Position numbers and translations under genes: made by a program
Shown: positions 7,464 through 14,485 of the stretch, piece after piece
Numbering within the stretch: position 1 is the first letter of the stretch
Layout of the letters: each line of letters opens with the position of its first letter
Notes under the pieces: generated by a model
The model's input: only the letters and a program-made list of their open reading frames with translations
What the model was told of the DNA's origin: nothing
The model's database searches: none
Source of the DNA: Streptomyces sp. A012304
GTDB lineage: Bacteria > Actinomycetota > Actinomycetes > Streptomycetales > Streptomycetaceae
Length of the DNA: 35,205 nucleotides
Direction of reading: 5' to 3'
NCBI RefSeq assembly: GCF_026008495.1
Contig: NZ_BQUN01000099.1
Location: forward strand, 16,567 to 51,771

Positions 7464-8629
7464 GGCTCCAGGTGTACCACCGTGACTCCGTCCGTCCCGG
7501 CGGCCCAGGAGCCGTCGCTCACCGCCCCGACGCAGCGGATGTGCCCGCGCTCCCCCATCCGGACCGCGAGCCGCAGCAGTTCCTCGCGCTGCCGTAGGTC
7601 CAGGGCCCGGTCGAAGCCGTCGGCGAGCACGGTCAGGGCGCGCAGCGCGCCGGGCACCTCGCCCGGCGGGTCGACGTCCAGGACGCCGGGGCCGGTCAGC
7701 AGCACCAGGGTGAGGGCGAGATAGCGCAGCTCGCCGTCACCGAGGCGGGCCAGGTCGGTGCGCGGGGCGGTGCCCCGGTCGAGCAGGGCGCGGACGGTGC
7801 CGTCGCCGAGGGGTTCGGCGAGCACGTCGGTGACCGGTCCGGCGCAGCCGGCCCGGACGGCGGCGACCAGCTGCGCGTGCCGCCGTCCGCACTGCGCCCG
7901 GGTGCGCAGGAGCACGTCGGCGAGGTTGTCGCAGCCGCCGAGCAGCCGGCCGGAACCGATGGGGACCGGGGCGCGCATCCGTTCGGGCCGGGGGTCGCAG
8001 GCGAAGACCGAGCACAGGGCCACCAGCAGCTGTTCGGCGGCGGCGAGCACCCTGCGCTGCCCGTCGGTCCCGCCGGCTACGCGCAGCGGCAGCAGCGCGG
8101 TGCCGAGGCGGTCGTCGGGGAGCGGGGCGCGGGTGACCGGGGCGGAGCCGGCGGTGTGCCAGGCGGCCTGCACGGTGCGCCGCGCCGGGTCGCGCAGGGC
8201 CGTCTCCAGCAGCACGAGACCGCCCGCGCTCAGCCGCTCCCCCACGATGCGCAGGCCGGGTTCGGCCTGGACGGCGACGTCGAGCCGGACCGGGCCCTGG
8301 GGGCCGTCGGCCGTGCAGCCGATCCGGAAGCCGCGTCGGCGCTGGGCGTCCGGCCGGGCCCGCTCGGGCACGCAGGCGACCGGGTCCGGGAACACCTCGC
8401 CGACGCCGGCGCCGGCCGCCAGCCGGGCCAGCGCCTGGTACGCCCGCAGGGCGCTCGTCTTGCCGCTGCCGCTGGCCCCCGCGAGCAGGGTGACCGCCCC
8501 GAGCGGGAACCGCGCTCCCCGGTGCCCCGCGAAGGCGGAGAGCCGCAGCTCCGTCAGACGGGGCCGCCCGGTGCGCGGCCGGGCGGCGGACGGGGGCGGG
8601 GACACGGGGGCGGCGAAAGGCGCGGTCAT
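7460..8629 (-). CDS. ABC/SMC-type AAA ATPase, RecF-like
   Basis: A 389-residue P-loop ATPase. After a Pro/Ala-rich leader, LRLSAFAGHRGARFPLGAVTLLAGASGSGKTS (about 27-58) holds Walker A, laid out like the RecF/SMC/AAA_21 'ATPase with embedded lid' group. The C-terminal half has a signature-like LGDGELRYLALTLVLL (about 299-314) and a degenerate Walker B region (GPGVLDVDPPGEV). No nuclease domain, membrane segment or DNA-binding domain is visible. It is followed by and overlaps the MazG-like gene. Coupled P-loop and pyrophosphohydrolase genes suggest a shared nucleotide-related task, but that is inference. It resembles stand-alone OLD-like ATPases without the Toprim domain. Confidence 0.75.
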   Translation of the reverse strand: MTAPFAAPVSPPPSAARPRTGRPRLTELRLSAFAGHRGARFPLGAVTLLAGASGSGKTSALRAYQALARLAAGAGVGEVFPDPVACVPERARPDAQRRRGFRIGCTADGPQGPVRLDVAVQAEPGLRIVGERLSAGGLVLLETALRDPARRTVQAAWHTAGSAPVTRAPLPDDRLGTALLPLRVAGGTDGQRRVLAAAEQLLVALCSVFACDPRPERMRAPVPIGSGRLLGGCDNLADVLLRTRAQCGRRHAQLVAAVRAGCAGPVTDVLAEPLGDGTVRALLDRGTAPRTDLARLGDGELRYLALTLVLLTGPGVLDVDPPGEVPGALRALTVLADGFDRALDLRQREELLRLAVRMGERGHIRCVGAVSDGSWAAGTDGVTVVHLEP

Positions 8630-8733
8630 AGGCGGACCGTAGGACCGCGCGCCCCGGCCGAACCGTCCCCCCGGACGATGTTCCTACGAACGGGCGACGG
8701 CGGGGGGTGGACAGGCCCCGGGGGCCCTCGGCC

Positions 8734-9123
8734 TCAGACGCCCGGTACCCCCGCGCCCTCCATGATTCCGCTCACCTCGGTGCCGGGCGGGGTCAGCAGG
8801 AAGACGTTGCGGTCGACGCGGTGCATACCGCTGGCGAGGCCGAAGACGACGCCCGTGGAGAAGTCCAGGACGCGCTTGGCGACCTCGCTCTCCGCGCCGG
8901 TCAGGTCGAGGAGGACGGGGATGCCCGACATCAGCGTCTCGGCGACCTCGCGGGCGTCCGCGAACACGTTGACCCGCAGGACCACGAAGCGGCGGCGGGT
9001 CTCGGTCTCGGCGTCCGGCAGGGAACGGTGGTTCACCGCCGAAGGCCAGGCGTCCCGGCCCCGCAACGGCACGACCTGGGCGAGCCCCTCCCACTGTTCA
9101 TCGGTGACGTCGTAACGGTTCAC
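8734..9123 (-). CDS. SepF-family cell division protein (paralogue)
   Basis: A 129-residue SepF-like protein. The N terminus NRYDVTDEQWEGLAQVVPLRG is typical of actinobacterial SepF-like proteins. The C-terminal domain has RFVVLRVNVFADAREVAETL (about 46-65), IPVLLDLTGAESEVAKRVLDF and VVFGLASGMHRVDRNVFLLTP, matching the SepF fold that polymerises and tethers FtsZ to the membrane. Streptomyces carries several sepF paralogues; the one in the division gene cluster is larger and sits near ftsZ, so this is probably a secondary copy. I chose the GTG at 9123, which follows a G-rich box, over longer starts at 9168. Confidence 0.85.
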   Translation of the reverse strand: MNRYDVTDEQWEGLAQVVPLRGRDAWPSAVNHRSLPDAETETRRRFVVLRVNVFADAREVAETLMSGIPVLLDLTGAESEVAKRVLDFSTGVVFGLASGMHRVDRNVFLLTPPGTEVSGIMEGAGVPGV

Positions 9124-9168
9124 CGGCACCCCCCGAACTGACTCGCACTCAATGCCTGCACCAGCCAA

Positions 9169-9198
9169 TTCTTACGCCAAGTCACCCGTTCGGCCCAA
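9169..9198 (-). promoter_or_regulatory. Candidate promoter of the sepF-like gene
   Basis: On the minus strand, TTGGGC (9193-9198) and TAAGAA (9169-9174) are separated by 18 bases, predicting a transcript start near 9162 and a leader of about 39 bases. The match is by eye only. Confidence 0.35.
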
Positions 9199-9251
9199 CA
9201 GCGACACGGACCGCGACCGACTCAGGCGTCACACGGGGGCTTCGTCCCAGG

Positions 9252-9767
9252 TCAGCCCCGGGTGCGCCGGAAACGGAGCGAGGCGGTGACCGTGGTCAGG
9301 CCGCGCATCATGCCCAGCTGGTTCCAGCCCATGCCGAACTCCGCCCGGTCGACGGTGAACTCGGCGTCGAGGGTGAGGACTTCGGCGCTCGCCCCGTTCA
9401 GCCGCGCGGTGAAGGAGTGCGGCCGACTGATGCCGCGCACGGTCAGCTGGCCGGAGACCTGGACGGTCCCGCCGTCGCGGAGTTCGACGGAACGGGCCGC
9501 GAAGGTGATCTCGGGGTGGTTGTCGGCGTCGAAGAAGTCGGCGCCGCGCAGATGGGTGTCGCGCTTGGCGTTCTTGGTGTCCAGGGAGGCCACGTCGAGG
9601 GTCAGGGTGCCGGTGGCGGTCCCGTCGGGCCCCACCTCGCCTTCGCCGGCGACGCCGGCGAAGGCGCCCTTGACGGTGACGAGGCCCCACATCGTGCGGT
9701 GCTTCAGCGCGACGGTCGAGGCGCTCGCGTCGAGCTGCCACAGTCCGGTTTCCACGGCGACGGTCAT
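9252..9767 (-). CDS. YceI-family lipid-binding protein
   Basis: A 171-residue YceI-fold protein, a lipocalin-like beta barrel that binds isoprenoid or other amphipathic lipids. The diagnostic elements are GLWQLDASASTVALKHRTMWGLVTVKG at the N terminus, the LDVASLDTKNAKRDTHLRGADFFDA segment (about 65-90) and HPEITFAA. There is no signal peptide, so it is cytoplasmic, as is usual for Streptomyces YceI proteins. The ATG at 9767 follows AGGAGA. It diverges from the marR gene at 9892, and the shared promoter region carries two identical palindromes, so it is probably the regulator's target. Confidence 0.9.
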   Translation of the reverse strand: MTVAVETGLWQLDASASTVALKHRTMWGLVTVKGAFAGVAGEGEVGPDGTATGTLTLDVASLDTKNAKRDTHLRGADFFDADNHPEITFAARSVELRDGGTVQVSGQLTVRGISRPHSFTARLNGASAEVLTLDAEFTVDRAEFGMGWNQLGMMRGLTTVTASLRFRRTRG

Positions 9768-9802
9768 GGTCGTGTCTCCTGCTCTGTCCCGCACCAGTGA
9801 TT

Positions 9803-9870
9803 CAAATTTGGATGACCTCGCTCACGCTAGCGGGTAATCCAAAACTGAACAAGCCCCTGATGCAAATTTG
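9803..9870. promoter_or_regulatory. Paired CAAATTTG palindromes, candidate MarR operators
   Basis: CAAATTTG occurs at 9803-9810 and 9863-9870, exactly 60 bp apart, in the longer context (T/G)CAAATTTGGA. These AT-rich palindromes stand out in very GC-rich DNA. One lies just downstream of the predicted yceI transcript start. The other lies just upstream of the yceI -35 box and immediately 5' of the marR -10 box, so a MarR dimer on each could repress both genes. Confidence 0.6.
9824..9852 (-). promoter_or_regulatory. Candidate yceI promoter
   Basis: On the minus strand, TTGTTC (9847-9852) and TAGCGT (9824-9829) are separated by exactly 17 bases, a good primary-sigma-factor match. The predicted start is near 9817, with the two CAAATTTG palindromes flanking the promoter. 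Confidence 0.5.
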
Positions 9871-9879
9871 GACAACCGG

Positions 9880-9885
9880 TAGACT
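9880..9885 (+). promoter_or_regulatory. -10 box for leaderless marR transcript
   Basis: TAGACT matches TANNNT and ends 6 bases before the marR ATG at 9892, so transcription probably begins at or next to the start codon. No Shine-Dalgarno sequence precedes that ATG, which fits a leaderless mRNA. The -35 region is poor. Confidence 0.5.
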
Positions 9886-9891
9886 CGACCC

Positions 9892-10458
9892 ATGGCCGAC
9901 CCCGAGGAGCACGCCCACGACCTGCCCGAATGCCCGTCCGCCCAGGCGTCCGGGCTGCTGCCGTCCGAGCTGCGGGCCTGGATGATCGTGCTCGCCGCGA
10001 CGGGCGCCGTGGAGCAGCGGCTGCGGTCGGTGGTCAAGCGGCGGCTCGACATCTCGCACGACGAGTTCCTGGTGCTGTGCCTGCTGGCGGAGCAGCCCGG
10101 GGAAGGTCTGCGCATGACGCGCGTCGCGGAGCTGCTGGGGCGTCCCAAGACCCGGCTCACCTACCAGATCGCGTGCCTACAGCACGCCGGCCTGGTCACC
10201 CGCAAGTCGGTGTGCGGGGACAAGCGGGGCGTCGAGGTCGCCCTCACCGACAAGGCCCGCCGCCTGCTGCGGGAGGCCTCCGACGAGCTGTCCGCGACGG
10301 TCACCGACGCCCTCGCCCAGGTCATGGGCCCGGACCAGCGGGACGCCCTGCGCGGGCTCATGCCGGGCCTGCGCGAGGAGGGGCGGGAGCCGTCCGCCGC
10401 CGGGACGGACCCGGCGGCGCGGACGTCCCCGCGGGGGGCGGTCGGCACACCCGACTGA
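9892..10458 (+). CDS. MarR-family transcriptional regulator
   Basis: A 188-residue winged-helix regulator. Helices about 25-75 are followed by the recognition region RMTRVAELLGRPKTRLTYQIACLQHAGLVTRKS (about 78-110) and the wing CGDKRGVEVALTDKARRLL (about 111-129), which is the MarR signature. The N terminus and the Pro/Ala/Gly-rich C-terminal tail (about 160-188) look disordered. Cys112, next to the wing, could sense redox state, but that is speculation. It is divergently transcribed from yceI across a 124-bp gap with two palindromes, so autoregulation and control of yceI are likely. Its last codon lies 52 bp from the end of the large biosynthetic operon, with which it is convergent. Confidence 0.9.
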   Translation: MADPEEHAHDLPECPSAQASGLLPSELRAWMIVLAATGAVEQRLRSVVKRRLDISHDEFLVLCLLAEQPGEGLRMTRVAELLGRPKTRLTYQIACLQHAGLVTRKSVCGDKRGVEVALTDKARRLLREASDELSATVTDALAQVMGPDQRDALRGLMPGLREEGREPSAAGTDPAARTSPRGAVGTPD

Positions 10459-10461
10459 GCA

Positions 10462-10507
10462 GGGCGGCCGCCGCGCGCCGCCCGCCTCCCGCCGCGGTCG
10501 TGACCGC
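10462..10507. terminator. Convergent terminator region between marR and the cluster
   Basis: GGGCGGC (10462-10468) pairs with GCCGCCC (10477-10483), a 7-bp stem with an 8-base loop. GCGGTC (10494-10499) pairs with GACCGC (10502-10507), which works on either strand. Both lie in the 52-bp gap between two convergent stop codons. There is no T-tract, as is common in Streptomyces. Confidence 0.4.
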
Positions 10508-10510
10508 CGG

Positions 10511-11296
10511 TCAGGCGGTCCGTCCGGTCATCCGGGCGGCGATCATCCGGGTGAGGGACTCGCGGCGGTCCTGGAGGTAGAAGTGACCGCCGTCGAGGAC
10601 GTCCAGGCGGAACCCCTCCGGGGCGACGTCGGCCCAGTCCGACATGTCGTGGACGGTGATCGAGGGGTCCCGGTCGCCGACGTAGGCGTGGACGGGGCAG
10701 CCGACCGGCTCGGCGGTGCGCGGGCCGTAGGTGCCGACGACGGTGAAGTCGGCGCGGATCGCGGGCAGGACGATCTCCCGCAGGTCGGGGTCGGCCAGCA
10801 GCGCCTCGTCGGTGCCGCCGAGCCGGCGGACCTCCGCGATCAGGGCGTCGTCGCCCTGCTCGTGCAGGCGCTTCGGGGTGAGCCGGTGCGGCGGCTTGCG
10901 GCTCGACACGTGCAGGGCCGCCGGACGCGTCCCGTGCTCCGCGGCCAGCCGCAGCGCCACCTCGTAGGCCAGGGAGGCGCCCATGCTGTGCCCGAACAGG
11001 GTCAGCGGCACGTCCAGCAGCGGCAGCAGCGCCTCGGTGACCTGCTCGGTGAGTTCCTCCATGCTGTCGACGCAGGGGTCGGTGAGCCGGTCGTGCCGGC
11101 CCGGGTAGCGGGCCACGACGACCTCGGTGTCGCTGTCGAAGGCGGTGCCCCAGGAGTGGAAGAAGCTCGCCGAGCCGCCCGCGTGCGGCAGGACGAGCAG
11201 GCGGCGGGCGGGGGTCGCGGTGACCGCGTAGCGCCGGAACCACCGGTCGCCGTCGACGCGGGCGCGCGGTGCGGTGGGGTGGGGGCCAAGGCTCAT
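10511..11296 (-). CDS. Type II thioesterase (editing), last gene of the operon
   Basis: A 261-residue alpha/beta hydrolase of the thioesterase II family. It has the GrsT-like N-terminal LPHAGGSASFF (about 36-46), the nucleophile elbow GHSMGAS with Ser104, and GGHFYL near 235 carrying the catalytic His. Such enzymes free misprimed or stalled acyl groups from carrier proteins of PKS and NRPS systems. The start at 11296 overlaps the stop of the YbaK-like gene by 4 bases. It closes the 18-gene minus-strand operon. A second, distinct thioesterase II is encoded at 28700 on the other strand, so the cluster has two. It could also act as the releasing enzyme, since the NRPS has no C-terminal thioesterase domain. 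Confidence 0.9.
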   Translation of the reverse strand: MSLGPHPTAPRARVDGDRWFRRYAVTATPARRLLVLPHAGGSASFFHSWGTAFDSDTEVVVARYPGRHDRLTDPCVDSMEELTEQVTEALLPLLDVPLTLFGHSMGASLAYEVALRLAAEHGTRPAALHVSSRKPPHRLTPKRLHEQGDDALIAEVRRLGGTDEALLADPDLREIVLPAIRADFTVVGTYGPRTAEPVGCPVHAYVGDRDPSITVHDMSDWADVAPEGFRLDVLDGGHFYLQDRRESLTRMIAARMTGRTA

Positions 11297-11823
11297 GCTG
11301 TCGTCCTTCGGGCGGGCTCCGGCCGGGCTGCGGGCCCGGCGGCGGCGTGTTGGGCGATGGGTTCCACCCGGGGGCGGGCGAGAGCCACGTAGTCGTCGGT
11401 GGCGAGGGCGACCGAGCGGTCCAGCCGGGCCGCGTTGAAGAAGATCTCGTCGTGCACGAGCAGCTCCGGGTCGACCACCAGGTCCAGGTCGGGGTGGCGG
11501 GCGAACGGCATCACCGAGCCGCTGACGCTGCCCGCCAGCCGCTCGGCCACGTCGCGGGCCGCGAACGCCGCCTCGGAGCCGCCGTACATGCCGCGCAGGC
11601 CGTCCAGGTCCACGCGGCGGTCGCCCGGCACCACCGCCAGCACGTACCGCCGGGAGCGGCGGCCGGTGGCGACGCGGACCACCAGGCACTTGGCGGCCTG
11701 GGCGAGCGCGTGCCGGCGCAGTCGGCTGGCCCGTTCGGTGTGCCCCTCCGGAGGGTGGTCGATCAGCCGGAACCTGGCCTGGGCGCCTTCCAGCTCCTCC
11801 AGCAGCCAGTCGTACGCCGTCAT
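11293..11823 (-). CDS. YbaK/ProX-type aminoacyl-tRNA deacylase
   Basis: A 176-residue protein of the YbaK/EbsC/ProXp editing superfamily, which hydrolyses aminoacyl-tRNAs carrying the wrong amino acid. Visible elements are FRLIDHPPEGHTERASRLR (about 18-36), AAKCLVVRV (about 43-51, with the conserved Lys), YVLAVVPGDRRVDLDGLR (about 60-77) and GSVSGSVMPFARHPDLDLVVDPELL (about 98-122), corresponding to the family's GxxxG/PFG substrate-pocket region. It lies inside the operon, overlapping serA upstream and the thioesterase downstream by 4 bases each. The context suggests it clears tRNAs mischarged with a pathway amino acid such as Dap or hydroxy-Dap, a self-protection role. That is inference; a catalytic role in the pathway is the alternative. 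Confidence 0.85.
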   Translation of the reverse strand: MTAYDWLLEELEGAQARFRLIDHPPEGHTERASRLRRHALAQAAKCLVVRVATGRRSRRYVLAVVPGDRRVDLDGLRGMYGGSEAAFAARDVAERLAGSVSGSVMPFARHPDLDLVVDPELLVHDEIFFNAARLDRSVALATDDYVALARPRVEPIAQHAAAGPAARPEPARRTTA

Positions 11824-13412
11824 CCGCCGAGCTCCGGACGCCAGGCGCGGACGGCGCCGATACGGGCGGCCGCGTCGTCCAGCACCGCCGGGTCCAGGGG
11901 CGCGGTGGTGACCAGCGCGACCAGGACCGTGCCGTCGGCGGCGCCGGCGCGGGCCAGCCGCAGGCACTGCACGTCCACCCCGGCCCGGGCGAGCGTCTCG
12001 CCCACCCCGCCGATCACCCCGGGCGCGTCGGGCGCGAGGAGGAAGGCAAGGTGGTCGTCGAGCGGCAGGTCCACCTCGTGGCCGAGCAGCTCCACCAGGC
12101 GTTCGCCGCTGCGGTGGCCGGTCAGGGTGCCGGAGACCGAGACCCGCTCGCCGCCGGACAGCGTGCCCTCGACCCGTACCAGGCCGCGGTGCTCGGGGCT
12201 GCCGGGTCCGGTGACCAGTTCGGTGGCGACCGCGCGCTCCTGGGCGAGCAGCGGGGCGTTGACGTAGGTGACGCCGCCCTCGACCACCGGCGCCAGGAGG
12301 CCCTTGACCGCGGAGAGTTCCAGGGCCGTCGGGTCGTGGCGGGCGATCTCGCCGCCGACGGTGACGCGCAGCCGCCCGGGCAGCTCCCCGGCGGTGGCGG
12401 TGAGCAGTCGGCCCAGCCGCTCCGTCAGCGCCAGCCACGGGCCGAGCTCGCCGTCGACCTCACCCAGCCGCACGTTGACCGCCTCCGGCACGAAACGGCC
12501 GGACAGCGCCTCGCGCACGCTGCGGGCGACCGCGACCCCGGCGCGTTCCTGCGCCTCGACGGTACCGGCCCCCAGGTGAGGGGTGACGACCACGTTGTCC
12601 AGCTCGAACAGCGGGGAGTCGGTGCAGGGTTCGGTGGCGAACACGTCGATGCCCGCGGCCGCGACCCGCCCCTCCTTCAGCGCCGCGTACAGCTCCGCCT
12701 CGTCGATGATCCCGCCGCGGGCGGCGTTGACGACGCGGATGCCCGGCTTGACCCGGTGCAGCGCCTCGAAGCCGAGCAGGCCGGCGGTCTCCGGTGTGCG
12801 GGGCAGATGGACCGTCAGGAAGTCCGAGGACTCCAGGAGTTCGTCGAGGCCGACCATCCGTGCCCCGGTCCGCTCGGCGTGCCCGGCCGGTACGTAGGGG
12901 TCGTAGGCGAGCAGCCGCATCCCGAACGCGGCCATCCGGTGGGCCACCAGGGAGCCGATGCGGCCGAGGCCGAGGATGCCGAGCGTCTTGTCGGCCAGCT
13001 CCACGCCGGTGAACCGGCTGCGCTTCCACTGCCCGTCCTTCAGCGCGGCGTCGGCCTGCGGGATGTTGCGGGCCACGGCGAGCAGCAGGCCGACGGTGAG
13101 TTCCGCGGCGCTGACGACGTTGGAGGTGGGGGCGTTGACCACCATCACACCCGCCCGTGACGCCGCGGGCACGTCCACGTTGTCCAGGCCCACTCCGGCC
13201 CGGCCGATCACCTTCAGCCGGGTGCCCGCCGCGATCGCCTCCGCGTCCACGCGGGTGGCGCTGCGCACCAGCACCGCGTCGGCGCCGGGCAGGGCCGCGA
13301 GCAGCGAGTCCCGGTCGGCACCCGTGCAGTACCGGATCTCGAAGTCCGGGCCGAGGGCGTCGACGGTGGCGGGCGAGAGTTCCTCGGCGATCAGTACGAC
13401 TGGCTTGTCCAT
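11820..13412 (-). CDS. serA: D-3-phosphoglycerate dehydrogenase, cluster copy
   Basis: A 530-residue enzyme of the long, three-domain SerA type. It oxidises 3-phosphoglycerate to 3-phosphohydroxypyruvate, the first step to O-phospho-L-serine. Features include GRAGVGLDNVD (about 70-80), the NAD-binding GILGLGRIGS (about 145-154), VNAARGGIIDEAEL (about 228-241, catalytic Arg), TPHLGAGTVEAQERAG (catalytic His) and a C-terminal ACT domain (DAPGVIGGVGETLARAGVDV, about 457-476) after an intervening ASB-like domain. Full family length argues for an active enzyme. Next to SbnA/SbnB-like genes it probably raises phosphoserine supply for Dap synthesis. No phosphoserine aminotransferase is in the window, so the host enzyme is presumably used. 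The retained ACT domain means serine feedback may persist. Confidence 0.9.
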   Translation of the reverse strand: MDKPVVLIAEELSPATVDALGPDFEIRYCTGADRDSLLAALPGADAVLVRSATRVDAEAIAAGTRLKVIGRAGVGLDNVDVPAASRAGVMVVNAPTSNVVSAAELTVGLLLAVARNIPQADAALKDGQWKRSRFTGVELADKTLGILGLGRIGSLVAHRMAAFGMRLLAYDPYVPAGHAERTGARMVGLDELLESSDFLTVHLPRTPETAGLLGFEALHRVKPGIRVVNAARGGIIDEAELYAALKEGRVAAAGIDVFATEPCTDSPLFELDNVVVTPHLGAGTVEAQERAGVAVARSVREALSGRFVPEAVNVRLGEVDGELGPWLALTERLGRLLTATAGELPGRLRVTVGGEIARHDPTALELSAVKGLLAPVVEGGVTYVNAPLLAQERAVATELVTGPGSPEHRGLVRVEGTLSGGERVSVSGTLTGHRSGERLVELLGHEVDLPLDDHLAFLLAPDAPGVIGGVGETLARAGVDVQCLRLARAGAADGTVLVALVTTAPLDPAVLDDAAARIGAVRAWRPELGG

Positions 13413-13455
13413 GTCGCGGGTTCCTTGTCTCGGGGGCTCGAGGGCTCGTTCGGGC

Positions 13456-14481
13456 TCAGCCGGCGCCGGGGACCAGCTCCAGCTCCTTCTCCGCTTCCTG
13501 GTCCGCTTCGTGGTCCGGCTCCACCGCGTCCCAGGTCCGCGGCGCGCCGAAGTGCCGCTCCACCCACGCGGGGTCGTACACGGTGTCGAGGTAGCGGTCG
13601 CCCTGGTCCGGGGAGAGGGCCACGGCGGTGTGCCGCTCGCCGCTCGGGCGCCCGGCCAGCCAGCGCAGGGCGCCGCTGACGACCGTTCCGGTGGAGCCGC
13701 CGAACAGGAAGCCCTGGCGGGCCATGGCGTGGCAGCTCTCCAGGGTGTCCCGCTCGGGCACCATCACCACCTCGTCGATCAGCCCCTCGTCGAGCAGCTG
13801 GGGCCGTACGCCCGCGCCGAGGCCGGGGATGCGGCGGGTGAGGGCCGGCCCGCCGAAGGTCACCGAGCCGACGCTGTCGACGGCGACGATCCGCACGCCG
13901 CCCCGCTCGCGGAAGTAGCGGGCGCAGCCCATCAGGGTGCCGGTGGTCCCCGCGCCGACGAACAGCACGTCCAGGTCGGGGAACTGGGCGGCGACGGCGG
14001 GGCCGGTGGAGCGGTAGTGGGACAGCCAGTTGTGCGGGTTGGTGTACTGGTTGAGCCACACGTAGTTGGGGTCGAAGTCGACCAGGCGCTGGACGTAGTC
14101 GATGCGGGCGCCGAGCAGCCCGCGTTCCTTGTCGGGGCGGGAGATGACCAGGACACGGGCGCCGAAGGACTCCATCAGCCGCCGGGTGGCGGTGTTGCAG
14201 CGCGAGTCGGTGACGCAGACGAAGCCGTAGCCGCGGTGGGCGGCGATCATGCTGAGCGCCACGCCGAGGTTGCCGGAGGAGGACTCCACCAGCACCGCGC
14301 CCGGGGTCAGCGTGCCGTCGCGCTCCGCGGCGAGCACCATCTCCAGGGCGGCCTTCAGCTTCACGGAGCCGGCCAGGTTGATCCCCTCGTACTTGAGATA
14401 GAGGGGGACGTCGAAGACGGGCCGCAGGTCGACGAAGACGTCGTCGACGTTGATCTCGTACGGGGCGGTTATGACGGTCAC
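13456..14481 (-). CDS. sbnA: SbnA-like PLP enzyme of Dap synthesis
   Basis: A 341-residue fold-type II PLP enzyme. In the SbnA reaction it joins O-phospho-L-serine and L-glutamate into N-(1-amino-1-carboxy-2-ethyl)-glutamate (ACEGA). The sequence shows the PLP-lysine region NLAGSVKLKAAL (Lys41), SSSGNLGVALS (about 66-77) and the phosphate-binding GAGTTGTLMG. It resembles cysteine synthases, but the immediately upstream SbnB-like gene and the clustered serA make the Dap assignment much more likely. The start is GTG at 14481, 4 bases after the sbnB stop. It ends in an acidic Glu/Asp-rich tail (EPDHEADQEAEKELE). Confidence 0.9.
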   Translation of the reverse strand: MTVITAPYEINVDDVFVDLRPVFDVPLYLKYEGINLAGSVKLKAALEMVLAAERDGTLTPGAVLVESSSGNLGVALSMIAAHRGYGFVCVTDSRCNTATRRLMESFGARVLVISRPDKERGLLGARIDYVQRLVDFDPNYVWLNQYTNPHNWLSHYRSTGPAVAAQFPDLDVLFVGAGTTGTLMGCARYFRERGGVRIVAVDSVGSVTFGGPALTRRIPGLGAGVRPQLLDEGLIDEVVMVPERDTLESCHAMARQGFLFGGSTGTVVSGALRWLAGRPSGERHTAVALSPDQGDRYLDTVYDPAWVERHFGAPRTWDAVEPDHEADQEAEKELELVPGAG

Positions 14482-14485
14482 TGCG

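Noticed and set aside
13456..14481. SbnA-like gene as a plain cysteine synthase
   Set aside because: The adjoining SbnB-like and SerA-like genes make Dap synthesis far more likely.
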